A stretch of DNA of 64,000 bases from Geodermatophilus aquaeductus (GCF_900182545.1 NZ_FXTJ01000001.1:310001-374000), one strand, 5' to 3'; positions 49,703 through 58,580 are shown, numbered from the stretch's first letter. The notes: generated by a model from the letters alone, not told the origin. A program made the numbers and translations.

Positions 49703-50512
49703 GTGACAGAACCCGCGGGCTCCCGCGCCCAGGGGGACGCCCACCTGCCGGGCAGTCCCCGCCCCGTCGACGTGCTCACCGTCGTCTCGGTCTCCGACGT
49801 CACGCCGTCCGTGCGCCGCGTCGTGCTGTCGGGGACGCCGGACGCCGTCGCCGCGGCCGGGCCGACGGTCAACCTCCTCGTGCCGCGCGTGGGCGACCCC
49901 GACCCGCGCTGGCCCGCGGTGGCGCGGGACGGGCGGATCGTGTGGCCCTCCGGGTCGCACGGCATCAGCCTGCGCAGCTACACCGCCCGCCGCCAGGACC
50001 CCGCCCGGGGCGAGGTGGACGTCGACTTCGTGCTGCACGGCGACGGGCCGGCCGCCGCGTGGGCCGGCGCCGCCGCGCCGGGCGCGCTGCTCGGCGTGGC
50101 CGGCAGCGGCGCGCTGGGGGACCGCCCGGCCGGCACGCTGCTGCTGGCCGGCGACGAGACGGCGCTGCCGGCGATCAGCCGGATCCTGGCCGCGGCCGAC
50201 CCGGCCGCGCGCGGCGTCGCCCTGGTCGAGGTGGCCGGGCCCGAGGAGGAGCAGGTCCTCGCCGCGCCGCCGGGGGTGGAGGTGCGCTGGCTGCACCGCG
50301 GGGACACGGCTCCGGGCGAGAGCACGCTGCTCGCCGACGCGGTCGCGGCGCTCGAGCGGCCGGCCGGGGACGACGTCTTCGCCTGGGTGGCCGCCGAGTC
50401 GGCCGCGGTCCGGGCGGTGCGCGCCGACCTGCGCGGCCGCTGGGGCCTCTCGCGCGCCCAGCACCACGCGATCGGCTACTGGCGGCGCGGCCGCGCCATG
50501 GCGCCCGCCTGA
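49703..50512 (+). CDS. Siderophore-interacting protein (flavin reductase fold)
   Basis: This 269-residue protein has the FAD-binding motif LRSYTARRQ of SIP/ViuB-type ferric-siderophore reductases, followed by VDVDFVLHGDGPAAAWAGAA. The NAD(P)H-binding domain has LLLAGDETALPAISRIL and AWVAAESAAVRAVRADLRGRWG. It releases iron from siderophores in the cytosol using NAD(P)H. The GTG is 7 nt after TACGCT. No siderophore synthesis or uptake gene and no obvious iron box is adjacent. Confidence 0.9.
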   Translation: MTEPAGSRAQGDAHLPGSPRPVDVLTVVSVSDVTPSVRRVVLSGTPDAVAAAGPTVNLLVPRVGDPDPRWPAVARDGRIVWPSGSHGISLRSYTARRQDPARGEVDVDFVLHGDGPAAAWAGAAAPGALLGVAGSGALGDRPAGTLLLAGDETALPAISRILAAADPAARGVALVEVAGPEEEQVLAAPPGVEVRWLHRGDTAPGESTLLADAVAALERPAGDDVFAWVAAESAAVRAVRADLRGRWGLSRAQHHAIGYWRRGRAMAPA

Positions 50513-50595
50513 GCCTGCGCCCGAGGACGGCCGCCCACAGGCAACTCACAGGTAGCGTCCAGTGCGACCGCAGCCCCGACGCAGAACCTGAGGGC

Positions 50596-51360
50596 ATGAC
50601 CACAGCAGCCAGGCGTCCGACGGGAGTTGTCGTGACGGGAGCACGCGGCGCTCGACCCACCGCTCCGGAGGCGCGGCTCCTGGTGGTCGACGACGAGCCC
50701 AACATCCGCGAGCTGCTGTCGGCGAGCCTGCGCTACGCCGGCTTTGAGGTGGCGACGGCGGCCGACGGGCAGCAGGCGCTGTCGCTGGCCTCGACCTTCC
50801 GCCCCGACCTGCTGGTCCTCGACGTCATGATGCCGGGGCTCGACGGCTTCGGCGTCGTCCGCCGGCTGCGGGAGAGCGGACGGCACACGCCGGTGCTGTT
50901 CCTCACCGCGCGCGACGCGGCCGAGGACAAGGTCTCCGGGCTCACCCTCGGCGGTGACGACTACGTGACCAAGCCGTTCAGCCTCGACGAGGTCCTCGCC
51001 CGCATCCGGGCGGTGCTGCGCCGCAGCACCGGCCAGCAGCGCGCCGTCGAGACCAGCCGGCTCACCTTCGCCGACATCGAGCTCGACGAGGAGTCGCACG
51101 AGGTCGTCAAGGCCGGCCAGGTGGTCAGCCTCTCCCCCACCGAGTTCAAGCTGCTGCGCTACCTCATGGCCAACGCCGGGCGCGTGCTGTCGAAGGCGCA
51201 GATCCTCGACCACGTGTGGAACTACGACTTCAACGGCGAGGCGAACGTCGTCGAGTCCTACATCTCCTACCTGCGGCGCAAGGTGGACACCACCGAGCCG
51301 CGTCTGCTGCACACCATCCGCGGGGTGGGCTACACCCTGCGGTTGCCACGCGGCGCGTGA
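50596..51360 (+). CDS. phoP: PhoP-like response regulator
   Basis: This 254-residue OmpR-family regulator is closely similar to mycobacterial PhoP over the whole length. TPEAR-like N-terminus (APEARLLVVDDEPNIRELL), Asp76 in LLVLDVMMPGLDGFGVVRRL, FLTARDAAEDKVSGLTLGGDDYVTKPFSL, and a DNA-binding domain with LTFADIELDEESHEV and NVVESYISYLRRKVD. The kinase gene overlaps it (GTGA). TAGCGT about 35 nt upstream is the likely -10. The TrcR regulator is another relative, but similarity to PhoP seems greater. The signal is unknown. Confidence 0.87.
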   Translation: MTTAARRPTGVVVTGARGARPTAPEARLLVVDDEPNIRELLSASLRYAGFEVATAADGQQALSLASTFRPDLLVLDVMMPGLDGFGVVRRLRESGRHTPVLFLTARDAAEDKVSGLTLGGDDYVTKPFSLDEVLARIRAVLRRSTGQQRAVETSRLTFADIELDEESHEVVKAGQVVSLSPTEFKLLRYLMANAGRVLSKAQILDHVWNYDFNGEANVVESYISYLRRKVDTTEPRLLHTIRGVGYTLRLPRGA

Positions 51361-53063
51361 GCACGCCCGCCGGGCTCCCCGGAGCGACCGCCCGCGGCGG
51401 CCCCCGCCTCCCGCGGGTGCCGCTGCGGATCACGCTCGTCGCGATGCTGCTCGTCCTCGTGGCCCTGGCGCTCGTCGCGACCGGGGTGACGGCGACCTCC
51501 CTGCTCAAGCGCTACCTGGTCGCCCAGCTCGACCAGCAGCTCGAGGCCACCGTCCGCGACGCGATCTCCGACGACCGCATCCTGGCCGGCTGCTACCTCG
51601 GCGGCCGGCAGCGGTACGTCGACCCCGACAGCTATCTGGCCTGCGTCGTACCCGGCGAGGACGACCCGATCGTGCTCAACGGCCCGCTCGGGACGAGTCA
51701 CCTGCCCGACCTCGACGCCGAGGACGTGGAGGAGATCGCCGACGACGCCGCCACGGCGTGGGGCGGCCCGCGGGGTGAGAGCCGCCCGCCGGGCGAGGGC
51801 GGCCCGCCGGAGTCGACGTCTCAGACGGTGGCCTCCGGCGACGGGGACACCAAGTGGCTGGTCACGGCCGAGCGGATGCCGGGCGGGTTGACCCTCGTCG
51901 TCGGCGGCGACCTCGACCGCGACGACCGGGTCATCGCGCGGCTGGTGTACATCGAGATCGTCGTCGGGCTGGTCGTCCTGGTGGCGCTCGGCCTGACCGG
52001 GTACTGGCTGGTGCGCAGCAGCCTGCGCCCGCTGACCGAGGTGGAGCGCACGGCCCAGGCCATCGCCGCCGGCGACCTGTCCCAGCGGGTGCCCGCCGGC
52101 GACGACCGCACGGAGGTCGGCCGGCTGTCGCAGGCGCTCAACGGCATGCTCGCGCGGATCGAGGCCGCCTTCCGGTCCCAGCAGGCCTCCGAGGAGCAGG
52201 CCCGGGCCTCGGAGGAGCGGATGCGCCGGTTCATCGCCGACGCCAGCCACGAGCTGCGCACCCCGCTGACCTCCATCCGCGGGTTCGCCGAGCTCTACCG
52301 CCAGGGCGCGGTCGGCAGCCCCGAGGAGGTCGCCCGCCTCATGCAGCGCATCGAGAGCGAGGGCGGCCGGATGGGCGTCCTGGTCGAGGACCTGCTGCAG
52401 CTGGCCCGGCTCGACCAGCAGCGGCCCCTGAGCATCGCCCCGGTGGACCTCGCGGAGGTCGCCGGCGACACCGTCCACGACGCGCGCGTCCTGCAGCCCG
52501 GCCGGCCGGTCGGCCTCCACCTCGACGACTCCCTCACGGAGGTGCCGGTCGTCCTCGGCGACGAGGCCCGGCTGCGCCAGGTCGTGGGCAACCTGGTCAC
52601 CAACGCGCTCGTGCACACCCCCGAGACCGCCCCGGTCACCGTCTCGATCGGCGAGGACACCAGCGACGGAGGCGACCGGGTGGTGCTCCGGGTGACCGAC
52701 GAGGGCCCCGGCATGGCACCCGAGGACGCCGCCCGGGTGTTCGAGCGCTTCTTCCGCGCCGACGCCTCGCGCAGCCGAAGGGCCGGCGGGACGGGGCTCG
52801 GGCTGTCGATCGTGGCCTCGCTCGTGGCCGCACACGGCGGGGACGTGCACCTCCACACCGCGCCCGGACGCGGCGCGACCTTCACGGTGCGGCTGCCCCG
52901 CTCCGGCCCCGACCTGCCCGGTGGGGGCCCCGGCAGCGCTCCGGGTGACGACGCCGACGGCGACCGCGGCGATGGGGCGACGGTCGCGCCGTGGGGTCTG
53001 CCCGGCAGTGCCCCCGGAGGGGCCGCCGCCCCCGCGGGGCTACCGTCCGCCGGTGAGCACTGA
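51357..53063 (+). CDS. phoR: PhoR-like sensor histidine kinase
   Basis: The protein has 568 residues. Two membrane helices (LRITLVAMLLVLVALALVAT and RLVYIEIVVGLVVLVALGLTGYWLV) enclose an extracytoplasmic domain of about 170 residues with two Cys (C79, C96) and an acidic segment. HAMP follows, then the H-box FIADASHELRTPLTSIRGF and ATPase motifs NLVTNALVHT, DEGPGMAP and GGTGLGLSIVASL. The Gly/Pro-rich C-terminus overlaps the next start by 11 bp. The Cys pair might form a disulfide. Confidence 0.88.
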   Translation: MSTPAGLPGATARGGPRLPRVPLRITLVAMLLVLVALALVATGVTATSLLKRYLVAQLDQQLEATVRDAISDDRILAGCYLGGRQRYVDPDSYLACVVPGEDDPIVLNGPLGTSHLPDLDAEDVEEIADDAATAWGGPRGESRPPGEGGPPESTSQTVASGDGDTKWLVTAERMPGGLTLVVGGDLDRDDRVIARLVYIEIVVGLVVLVALGLTGYWLVRSSLRPLTEVERTAQAIAAGDLSQRVPAGDDRTEVGRLSQALNGMLARIEAAFRSQQASEEQARASEERMRRFIADASHELRTPLTSIRGFAELYRQGAVGSPEEVARLMQRIESEGGRMGVLVEDLLQLARLDQQRPLSIAPVDLAEVAGDTVHDARVLQPGRPVGLHLDDSLTEVPVVLGDEARLRQVVGNLVTNALVHTPETAPVTVSIGEDTSDGGDRVVLRVTDEGPGMAPEDAARVFERFFRADASRSRRAGGTGLGLSIVASLVAAHGGDVHLHTAPGRGATFTVRLPRSGPDLPGGGPGSAPGDDADGDRGDGATVAPWGLPGSAPGGAAAPAGLPSAGEH

Positions 53064-53766
53064 CAGCGGAGGGGCCCCGTACGACGCCGTCCTGATGGAC
53101 GCCGTCGCCGACCTCGGCGGAGCCCTGCGCGGCCTGGTCGACGCCTCGGTGCGCACGGCGGTCCCGGCCGCCGACCTCGCCGAGGCCGCCGCGGTCGTGC
53201 GCGAGGTCACCGGCCGGCTCACCGCTTCGGTGCGCCCGCCCGGGCAGCTCCCGGCGCTCGACGACCCGGTGCAGTTCCGCCGCGTCTACAACCCGGCGAC
53301 GGGGGTGGGCAGCGCGCTCGCCCCGCCGCTGCGGCTGCGCGAGGAACCCGGCGGCGTCGTCGGCGAGGCGGTTTTCGGGCTGGCCTACGAGGGACCGCCC
53401 GGCTTCCTGCACGGCGGGATGAGCGGCCTGGTGATGGACCAGGTGCTGGGCGCGGCCACGATCCGCGCGGGCCTGTGGGGCATGACCGCCCGGCTGGAGC
53501 TGGACTACCGCCGCCCCGTGCCGCTGGACACCCCGATCGTCTGCCGCGCCCGGGTGACCGAGGCCGGCGGCCGCAAGTCCGTCGTCACCGGCACGATCGC
53601 GCTGGCCGACGAGCCGGACCGGCCGCTGGTGGAGGCGCGAGCGGTCTTCGTCCTGCCGCGGGAGGAGCTGCGCGCGGAGTACTTCGCGCGGGTCACGGAC
53701 GCCTCCGGCCGGCACGCGCCGCCGTCGCGGCCCACCGACGCGACCGCGCCGGGGAGCGCGGAGTGA
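53053..53766 (+). CDS. PaaI-type thioesterase (hotdog fold)
   Basis: This 237-residue protein has a helical N-terminal region (about 65 residues) before a hotdog domain with EGPPGFLHGGMSGLVMDQVLG, which is the HGG-containing active-site region of PaaI/YbgC-like acyl-CoA thioesterases, and RLELDYRRPVPLDTP. The GTG lies 6 nt after TACCGT (53041-53046), so a leaderless promoter sits inside the end of the kinase gene. Its stop overlaps the next start (GTGA). Confidence 0.85.
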   Translation: MSTDSGGAPYDAVLMDAVADLGGALRGLVDASVRTAVPAADLAEAAAVVREVTGRLTASVRPPGQLPALDDPVQFRRVYNPATGVGSALAPPLRLREEPGGVVGEAVFGLAYEGPPGFLHGGMSGLVMDQVLGAATIRAGLWGMTARLELDYRRPVPLDTPIVCRARVTEAGGRKSVVTGTIALADEPDRPLVEARAVFVLPREELRAEYFARVTDASGRHAPPSRPTDATAPGSAE

Positions 53767-54488
53767 GGGACGTCGAGGTCGCCGCCGCCGCGGCGCGGGC
53801 GGCCGCGGACGTGCTCATGGCGCTGCGCGCCGGCGGGCTGACCGGTCGCGCACTGGGGGACGCCGGGGACGCCGCGGCGCAGGAGGCGATCACCGCCGTC
53901 CTCGCCGCCGAGCGTCCCGACGACGTCGTCTTCAGCGAGGAGGCCGCCGACGACCGCAGCCGGCTCGAAGCCGGGCGGGTGTGGATCGTCGACCCGCTCG
54001 ACGGCACGCGGGAGTACGGCGAGACGGACCGGTCCGACTTCGCCGTGCACGTGGCGCTGTGGGCCGGCGGGACGCTGAGCGCCGCCGCCGTGGCGCTGCC
54101 CGCCGTCGGGGAGGTGCTGGTGACCGACCCCGCCCCCGGGCTGCCGCCGGCGGTCGCCCGGTCGCCGCGGATCGCGGTCAGCCGCACCCGCCCGCCCGCA
54201 CAGGCCGGCGCGGCCGCCGGCGCGGTGGGCGGCGAGCTGGTGCCGATGGGCTCGGCCGGCTTCAAGGTGACCGCGGTGGTGCGCGGCGAGGTCGACGCCT
54301 ACGTGCACGCCGGCGGGATGTACCAGTGGGACTCGGCCGCGCCGGTCGCCGTCGCCCTGGCCGCGGGGCTGACCGCGCTGCGGCTGGACGGGTCGCCACT
54401 GCGCTACAACGAGCCCGATCCCTCGCTGCCGGACCTGCTGGTGTGCCGCCCGGAGCTGGCCGGCGACCTCCTGGCCGCCGTCCGCTGA
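53763..54488 (+). CDS. cysQ: 3'(2'),5'-bisphosphate nucleotidase, CysQ-like
   Basis: This 241-residue member of the inositol monophosphatase superfamily has metal site residues in FSEEAADD, the signature WIVDPLDGTREYGETDRSDFAVHVAL, and YQWDSAAPVAVALAAG. Being next to cysD it most likely hydrolyses PAP/PAPS and so balances sulfate assimilation. Some relatives act on fructose-1,6-bisphosphate or inositol phosphate. The start is coupled to the thioesterase by GTGA. Confidence 0.88.
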   Translation: MRDVEVAAAAARAAADVLMALRAGGLTGRALGDAGDAAAQEAITAVLAAERPDDVVFSEEAADDRSRLEAGRVWIVDPLDGTREYGETDRSDFAVHVALWAGGTLSAAAVALPAVGEVLVTDPAPGLPPAVARSPRIAVSRTRPPAQAGAAAGAVGGELVPMGSAGFKVTAVVRGEVDAYVHAGGMYQWDSAAPVAVALAAGLTALRLDGSPLRYNEPDPSLPDLLVCRPELAGDLLAAVR

Positions 54489-54544
54489 GGGCCCGGGCGA
54501 GGGGCCGGGCCGGGCGGCGCAGCCGCGTGACGGACACTGGGGCG

Positions 54545-55453
54545 GTGACGACCCCCGACTACCGGCTCACCCAGCTGGAGACGCTCGAGGCCGAGTCGAT
54601 CCACGTCATCCGGGAGGTGGCCGCCGAGCTCGAGCGCCCGGTGCTGCTGTTCTCCGGCGGCAAGGACTCCATCGTCATGCTGGAGCTGGCCCGCAAGGCG
54701 TTCGCGCCGGCGCGCATCCCGTTCCCGGTCATGCACGTCGACACCGGGCTGAACTTCCCCGACGTCCTGGAGTTCCGCGACAAGCGGGTCGCCGAGCTCG
54801 GCGTCGAGCTGGTCGTCGCCTCCGTGCCCGACGCGATGGCCCGCGGCCTGGTGCGGGAGGAGCCCAACGGCTCGCGCAACCGGATCCAGACGCCGGTGCT
54901 GCTCGAGGCGGTCGAGGAGCACGGCTTCACCGCGCTGTTCGGCGGCGCCCGCCGCGACGAGGACAAGGCGCGGGCCAAGGAGCGGGTGTTCTCCTTCCGC
55001 GACGAGTTCGGCCAGTGGGACCCGAAGAACCAGCGCCCCGAGCTGTGGGACCTCTACAACGGCCGGATCCACCTGGGCGAGTCGATCCGCGTCTTCCCGT
55101 TGTCGAACTGGACCGAGCTCGACATCTGGCAGTACATCGCCCGCGAGGGCATCGAGATCCCCGGGCTGTACCTGGCGCAGGAGCGCGAGGTCGTCGAGCG
55201 GCAGGGGATGCTCTACGCCGTCAACGAGTTCGTCCGCCCGCGCGGGGGCGAGCAGGTGTTCCGCGAGACGGTGCGCTACCGCACGGTCGGCGACGCCAAC
55301 CTGACCGCCGCGGTGCGCTCGCAGGCGACGACCGTCGCCGACGTCATCGCCGAGATCGCGGTGACCCGGATGACCGAGCGCGGCGCCACCCGCGGCGACG
55401 ACAAGGTCAGCGACGCCGCGATGGAGGACCGGAAGAAGGAGGGCTACTTCTAG
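54545..55453 (+). CDS. cysD: Sulfate adenylyltransferase subunit CysD
   Basis: This 302-residue PP-loop ATPase has VLLFSGGKDSIVMLELARKAF, the catalytic core that forms APS from sulfate and ATP, and GGARRDEDKARAKERVFSFRDEFGQWDPKNQRPELW, typical of CysD. The C-terminus is MEDRKKEGYF. GTG 54545 is used; GTG 54527 would add six residues. It acts with CysN, whose gene follows after a 284-bp interval that carries a leftward small gene. Confidence 0.94.
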   Translation: MTTPDYRLTQLETLEAESIHVIREVAAELERPVLLFSGGKDSIVMLELARKAFAPARIPFPVMHVDTGLNFPDVLEFRDKRVAELGVELVVASVPDAMARGLVREEPNGSRNRIQTPVLLEAVEEHGFTALFGGARRDEDKARAKERVFSFRDEFGQWDPKNQRPELWDLYNGRIHLGESIRVFPLSNWTELDIWQYIAREGIEIPGLYLAQEREVVERQGMLYAVNEFVRPRGGEQVFRETVRYRTVGDANLTAAVRSQATTVADVIAEIAVTRMTERGATRGDDKVSDAAMEDRKKEGYF

Positions 55454-55637
55454 CCCTCCTCCTCCGGCGGCGGTAGCGGAGCAGCGCGACGACGGTGACC
55501 GCGAGCAGCAGGAACCCGGCCGGCCAGGCCACCGCCTCGGGCGCCGGAACGCCGAGCGCCTCCGCGACGACGTAGCCGACGGAGTACCCGGCGACGACGA
55601 CCAGCAGCACCGGCACGAGGAACACGAACGCGCCCAC
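55407..55637 (-). CDS. Small two-helix membrane protein antisense between cysD and cysN
   Basis: This 76-residue frame has a GTG start at 55637 preceded by GGGGAGGG with an 8-nt spacer. Helices are AFVFLVPVLLVVVAGYSVGYVV and AVAWPAGFLLLAVTVVALL, with a highly basic C-terminus ([11 protein letters not shown]). Its last 47 bp overlap the cysD 3' end on the other strand. The good ribosome site and clear topology argue that it is real despite its odd place inside the cys operon. Confidence 0.5.
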   Translation of the reverse strand: MGAFVFLVPVLLVVVAGYSVGYVVAEALGVPAPEAVAWPAGFLLLAVTVVALLRYRRRRRRARSSPPSSGPPSRRR

Positions 55638-55737
55638 GCCCGCCCCTCCCCGCGGGCCCGGTGGCGCCGCTCACACCAGCGTCCTCCGTTCCGGCCCCGG
55701 CCGCCGCGGCCCGGACCGGCGGGGGAGGATGGAGGCC

Positions 55738-57051
55738 ATGTCCGAGCAGTCCGCCGTCGACGTCCACTCCCCCGCCGCCGAGCAGGCGGCCGAGCTGGCG
55801 ACGGCGCGCAAGGACATCATCCGCATCGCCACCGCCGGGTCGGTCGACGACGGCAAGAGCACGCTGATCGGCCGGCTGCTCTACGACAGCAAGGCCGTCT
55901 ACGAGGACCAGTACGCCGCGATCGAGCGGGCCAGCAAGGGCGACTACGTCGACCTGGCGCTGCTCACCGACGGCCTGCGCGCCGAGCGCGAGCAGGGCAT
56001 CACCATCGACGTCGCCTACCGGTACTTCAGCACCCCGCGGCGGACGTTCATCCTGGCCGACACCCCCGGCCACGTGCAGTACACGCGGAACATGGTCACC
56101 GGCGCCTCCACCGCCGACCTCGCGATCGTGCTGGTCGACGCCCGCAAGGGGATGCTCGAGCAGAGCCGCCGGCACGCCTTCCTCGCCTCGCTGCTGCGGG
56201 TGCCGCACCTGGTGGTCGCGGTGAACAAGATGGACCTCGTCGACTGGTCGCAGGAGGTCTTCGAGTCCATCCGCGACGAGTTCAGCGCCTTCGCCGCGCG
56301 GCTCGACGTCCCCGACCTGACCGTCGTCCCGATCTCGGCACTGCACGGTGACAACGTGGTCACCCGGTCGGAGCGGGCGCCCTGGTACCAGGGGTCCTCG
56401 CTGCTGCACCACCTCGAGCACGTGCACGTGGCCAGCGACCGCAACCTCGTCGACGTCCGCTTCCCCGTGCAGTACGTCATCCGGCCGCAGTCCGACGCCT
56501 TCCACGACTACCGCGGCTACGCCGGGACCATGGCCAGCGGCGTGCTCCGCCCCGGCGACGAGGTGCAGGTGCTGCCGAGCGGCCTGACGACGACGGTCGC
56601 GGGCATCGACGGCCCGCGCGGCCCGGTCGAGCAGGCGTTCGCGCCGATGGCGGTGACGGTGCGCCTCGCCGACGACGTCGACGTCTCCCGCGGGGACCTG
56701 CTGTGCCGCCCGGGCAACGTGCCGCAGGCGACGCAGGACCTCGACGCCCTCGTCTGCTGGATGGCCGACGAGCCGCTGCGCCCGCGCCAGCGGCTGGCGG
56801 TCAAGCACACGACCCGCACGGTGCGCGCGATGGTCAAGGAGCTCACCTACCGGCTCGACGTCAACACGCTGCACCGCGACCTGGAGGCCGCCGAGCTCGG
56901 CCTCAACGACATCGGCCGCGTGAAGCTGCGCACGACGCAGCCGCTGTTCGTCGACGACTACAACCGCAACCGGGTCACCGGCCGGTTCATCCTCGTCGAC
57001 GAGGCGACCAACGCCACGGTCGGCGCCGGGATGCTGCCCCCGCACCGCTGA
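55738..57051 (+). CDS. cysN: Sulfate adenylyltransferase GTPase subunit CysN
   Basis: This 437-residue EF-Tu-like GTPase has G1 TAGSVDDGKSTLIGRLLYDSK, G3 ADTPGHVQYTRNMVTGAS and G4 NKMDLVD. It drives APS synthesis by CysD through GTP hydrolysis. The length shows that there is no fused APS kinase (CysC) domain, unlike mycobacterial CysNC. ATG 55738 is preferred to ATG 55729 because GGGGAGG is only one base before the latter. A family 1 palindromic element begins right at its stop. Confidence 0.94.
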   Translation: MSEQSAVDVHSPAAEQAAELATARKDIIRIATAGSVDDGKSTLIGRLLYDSKAVYEDQYAAIERASKGDYVDLALLTDGLRAEREQGITIDVAYRYFSTPRRTFILADTPGHVQYTRNMVTGASTADLAIVLVDARKGMLEQSRRHAFLASLLRVPHLVVAVNKMDLVDWSQEVFESIRDEFSAFAARLDVPDLTVVPISALHGDNVVTRSERAPWYQGSSLLHHLEHVHVASDRNLVDVRFPVQYVIRPQSDAFHDYRGYAGTMASGVLRPGDEVQVLPSGLTTTVAGIDGPRGPVEQAFAPMAVTVRLADDVDVSRGDLLCRPGNVPQATQDLDALVCWMADEPLRPRQRLAVKHTTRTVRAMVKELTYRLDVNTLHRDLEAAELGLNDIGRVKLRTTQPLFVDDYNRNRVTGRFILVDEATNATVGAGMLPPHR

Positions 57052-57109
57052 AGGACCCCCTTGCCTCCCGACGCTCGCGAGCTCGCGTCGGGGCCCTGCA
57101 AGGGGGCCG
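57052..57109 (+). repeat. Stop-proximal palindromic element, family 1, copy C
   Basis: It starts at the base after the cysN stop with AGGACCCCCTTGC and ends with GCAAGGGGGCC. The centre CGACGCTCGCGAGCTCGCG differs from the other copies by compensating changes on both arms. It fills the entire gap between the convergent cysN and P450 genes. Confidence 0.78.
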
Positions 57110-58468
57110 TCAGCCCAGGCGCACCGGCAGGGTCTCGAAGCCGCGCAGGGTCTGCAGGTCGCGCCGGACCGGGCGGCCGGCCACGCGCAGCCGCGGGAAG
57201 CGCTCGGTCAGCACCCGCAGCCCGACGACGCCCTCCAGCCGGGCCAGGCCGGCGCCCAGGCAGTAGTGGATGCCGCCGGAGAAGGCCAGGTGGTCGCGGG
57301 CGTTGGCGCGGGTGACGTCGAAGCGGGCGGGGTCGTCGAACACCGCGGGGTCGCGGTTGGCCGCGCCGAGCAGCAGCGTGACCCGGGTGCCGGCCGGCAG
57401 CCCGATCCCGGCGACCTCGGTGTCGCGGACGATGCTGCGGCCGGTCAGCTGCACCGGGCTGTCGTGGCGGAGCACCTCCTCGACCGCGCCGTCCCAGCCG
57501 GCGGGGTCGGCGCGCAGCGCGTCCCACTGGTCGCGGTGGGCGTCGAGCAGGACGACGGCGTTGCCGAGCAGGTTGACCGTCGTCTCGAAGCCGGCGCCGA
57601 GCAGCAGCATGACCGTGGCGTGCAATTCCCGCTCGGTCAGCGCCTCGTCGCCGGGGAGGGTGAGCAGGCGGCTGACCAGGTCCTCGCCCGGGTCACGGCG
57701 CAGCCGGTCGAAGTGCACCCGCAGGAAGGCGTGCATGGCCCGCAGCCCGCGCTCGGCGGCCAGGTAGCGGCGCAGCGGCAACCCGGCGTCGAGGGTCGCG
57801 GCCGCCGCGGCGCCCCAGCGCAGGAAGTCCTCGCGCCGCTCGGTCGGGACGGCGAGCAGGTCGGCGATGACGAGCACGGGCAGCTGCGCGGCGTAGGCGT
57901 CGACCAGGTCGACGACGTCGTCGCGGCCGGCCAGCCGGTCGAGCAGGGACTCGGCGGTGCGCTGCACCATCGGCGCGGAGGCCAGCGTGGCGCGCGGCGT
58001 GAAGGCCCGGCTCACGAGCCGGCGGAAGCGGGTGTGGTCGGGCGGGTCGGTGACCAGCATCGACGGCGGCTCGGCGACCCCGGTGGCGTCCAGGTCGTCG
58101 CCGAAGCGCAGCGCCCAGCGGATGAGCGGCGGCGCCTGCGAGCGGTCCCACCCCACGCCGGCGGCGTCCGAGCGCAGCACCTCGGTGGCGACGGCGTGCG
58201 AGGTGGTGACCGGGCCGAGCGTGCTGGTCGACAGCGGCCCGCGGGCGCGCAGCTGCTCGTGGAGGTCGTAGGGGTCCTCGCGCACGGCCGGGTCGCGCAG
58301 CAGGCGGCCGACGGGGTCGCCCCGGCGGGCGGCGCGGGCGAGGTAGACCGCCGGCAGGCCGTGGCGCACCGCGTAGCGGGTGGCCGTGCGCACCGGCCGC
58401 AGCAGGTCGGGCCGCGCGGGGCCGGCTCCCGGGACGGTCCGGGCCGGGCGCGGGGACGTCGTCGTCAT
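57110..58468 (-). CDS. Cytochrome P450
   Basis: This 452-residue soluble P450 has the I-helix LLLGAGFETTVNLLGNAVVLL with Glu-Thr in the oxygen-activation pair, the ExxR motif in EEVLRHDSPVQLTGR and the haem loop FSGGIHYCLGAGLARLEG with the Cys ligand. It needs a separate ferredoxin and reductase, none of which is nearby. The substrate is unknown. The ATG at 58468 has GGGAGG five bases upstream. Confidence 0.92.
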   Translation of the reverse strand: MTTTSPRPARTVPGAGPARPDLLRPVRTATRYAVRHGLPAVYLARAARRGDPVGRLLRDPAVREDPYDLHEQLRARGPLSTSTLGPVTTSHAVATEVLRSDAAGVGWDRSQAPPLIRWALRFGDDLDATGVAEPPSMLVTDPPDHTRFRRLVSRAFTPRATLASAPMVQRTAESLLDRLAGRDDVVDLVDAYAAQLPVLVIADLLAVPTERREDFLRWGAAAAATLDAGLPLRRYLAAERGLRAMHAFLRVHFDRLRRDPGEDLVSRLLTLPGDEALTERELHATVMLLLGAGFETTVNLLGNAVVLLDAHRDQWDALRADPAGWDGAVEEVLRHDSPVQLTGRSIVRDTEVAGIGLPAGTRVTLLLGAANRDPAVFDDPARFDVTRANARDHLAFSGGIHYCLGAGLARLEGVVGLRVLTERFPRLRVAGRPVRRDLQTLRGFETLPVRLG

Positions 58469-58520
58469 GGGCACCTCCCGCCCGGTCGGTGCCGGGCGGG
58501 AGGCAGTCTGTCAGTCGATC

Positions 58521-58580
58521 GGCCCCCCCTGCAGGGTCCCGTCGCGAGCGTGCGAGCGGCGGGGGGCAGGGGGGTCCTTA
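58521..58580 (-). repeat. Stop-proximal palindromic element, family 1, copy D
   Basis: On the minus strand it includes the TAA of the 56-residue gene (GAGTAAGGACCCCCC) and ends TGCAGGGGGGGCC, with the centre CCGCTCGCACGCTCGCGA. It separates that gene from the P450 gene. Confidence 0.78.
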
